Shown piece by piece: positions 63,901-64,000 of a DNA stretch of 64,000 nt. The notes under the pieces are model-generated. The model was not told the DNA's origin, searched no databases, and was given only the letters and a program-made list of their open reading frames with translations. The stretch is from Neelides folsomi (Eukaryota > Arthropoda > Collembola > Neelipleona > Neelidae). The position numbers and the translations under genes are program-made. The stretch lies in the NCBI GenBank assembly GCA_034687125.1, contig JAQGBZ010000049.1, positions 124,001 to 188,000 of the forward strand, read 5' to 3'. Positions within the stretch are counted from its first letter, which is position 1. Every line of letters begins with the position of its first letter.

Positions 63901-64000
63901 AACACAAGAATCAGGGTTCCCTGGATTCCTTCCTTTGGCCAATTTACTTATTCGCCATGTCATTGAAGACCCAGCTTGTCTTAGATATGCTATTGAAAAG
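54859..64000 (+). CDS. HUWE1: HUWE1 HECT E3 ubiquitin ligase, N-terminal part (runs off the window)
   Basis: Giant E3 ligase (about 4400 aa in human) acting on p53, Mcl-1, Myc and histones. Window holds 2055 codons in 28 in-phase exons: 54859-54903, 55179-55400, 55496-55735, 55839-55901, 56010-56207, 56328-56599, 56750-57008, 57096-57197, 57301-57486, 57621-57971, 58090-58359, 58443-58748, 58864-59040, 59127-59372, 59470-59667, 59788-60081, 60192-60472, 60599-60836, 60929-61045, 61176-61215, 61304-61768, 61893-62119, 62197-62322, 62401-62583, 62647-62775, 62877-63074, 63194-63684, 63760-64000. Start [15 protein letters not shown] matches the family N-terminus. Armadillo-like DUF908 and DUF913 regions are followed by UBA, UIM and WWE domains. 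The HECT domain lies outside. No frameshift was found. Confidence 0.97.
54984..55110. mobile_element. Short inverted repeat with mariner-like end (MITE relic)
   Basis: A 17-bp inverted repeat with one mismatch (54984-55000 and 55065-55081) flanks 64 bp of AT-rich DNA. It abuts TACTGGGTGCGCCATAAGTA (about 55080-55099), which resembles mariner-type terminal repeats. It lies inside HUWE1 intron 1. No transposase or matching distal end was seen, so it would be a relic at most. Confidence 0.35.
55179..60472 (+). other. HUWE1 armadillo-like N-terminal region (DUF908, DUF913)
   Basis: Exons 2-17. Conserved blocks include [138 protein letters not shown] and [20 protein letters not shown] Glu/Asp-rich stretch ([11 protein letters not shown]) in exon 58443-58748 sits where human HUWE1 also has an acidic run. 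Introns are about 70-280 nt. Confidence 0.93.
61304..62322 (+). other. HUWE1 acidic spacer, UBA domain and UIM
   Basis: Exon 61304-61768 encodes an acidic, low-complexity spacer ([13 protein letters not shown]). Exon 61893-62119 holds the ubiquitin-associated domain around [20 protein letters not shown]. Exon 62197-62322 holds the ubiquitin-interacting motif [13 protein letters not shown]. The UBA begins near residue 1528, against about 1316 in human, so the N-terminal part is roughly 200 residues longer, partly because of this spacer. Confidence 0.92.
63194..63684 (+). other. HUWE1 WWE domain exon
   Basis: [16 protein letters not shown] at the start and [14 protein letters not shown] further on mark the WWE domain (about residues 1815-1880), a poly-ADP-ribose or ubiquitin-pathway interaction fold. 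An acidic to basic linker follows. The donor at 63685 leads in phase to the last exon in the window, which carries [15 protein letters not shown]. Confidence 0.93.

Noticed and set aside
1-64000. CRISPR arrays, bacterial operons, integrated virus or transposase genes
   Set aside because: No regular spaced repeats, no prokaryotic gene organisation and no viral or transposase protein seen; all genes are spliced animal genes.

Overview
The window is nuclear DNA from a bilaterian animal. It holds five protein-coding genes with GT-AG introns, a eukaryotic tRNA-Glu gene and long gene-free tracts. An arthropod or a close relative fits best: Slit has the 6+1 EGF layout I associate with Drosophila Slit, not the 6+3 layout of vertebrates, and most HUWE1 and Slit introns are 50-300 nt long. 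The species cannot be fixed from the sequence. Gene models were built by joining exons whose phases and lengths agree at every junction.

Layout. 1-6361: no gene seen. 6362-12929 (-): Nkx6-type homeobox gene, four coding exons, 298 aa. 12930-26489: a gene-poor tract of about 13.5 kb with tRNA-Glu(CTC) at 18741-18812, a long foldback repeat at 19224-19342 followed directly by a tRNA-like Pol III-type unit ending at 19545, and a three-copy tandem repeat at 24211-24521. 26490-44240 (-): complete Slit gene, 33 coding exons, 1452 aa. 44241-47808: gene-free. 47809-49795 (-): PP2A B55 regulatory subunit (twins/PPP2R2 type), four exons, 451 aa. 50089-52694 (+): LETM1, nine exons, about 609 aa, head-to-head with the B55 gene with 293 bp between start codons. 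54859-64000 (+): N-terminal 2055 codons of the HECT ubiquitin ligase HUWE1 in 28 exons. The gene runs off the right edge and its HECT domain is not in the window.

The left 45 kb carries two developmental genes, Nkx6 (a transcription factor of neural and endodermal patterning) and Slit (a secreted axon-guidance ligand), each with kilobase introns and long non-coding flanks of mosaic base composition. The right 16 kb carries three housekeeping genes packed closely with short introns. No operon, CRISPR array, virus or intact transposase gene was seen. All genes look intact. The points most worth checking are the foldback plus tRNA-like pair near 19.2-19.5 kb, a Slit D3 domain one leucine-rich repeat shorter than in human Slit, the conserved Slit cleavage site at an exon junction, a LETM1 without a C-terminal EF-hand region, and the B55/LETM1 shared promoter.
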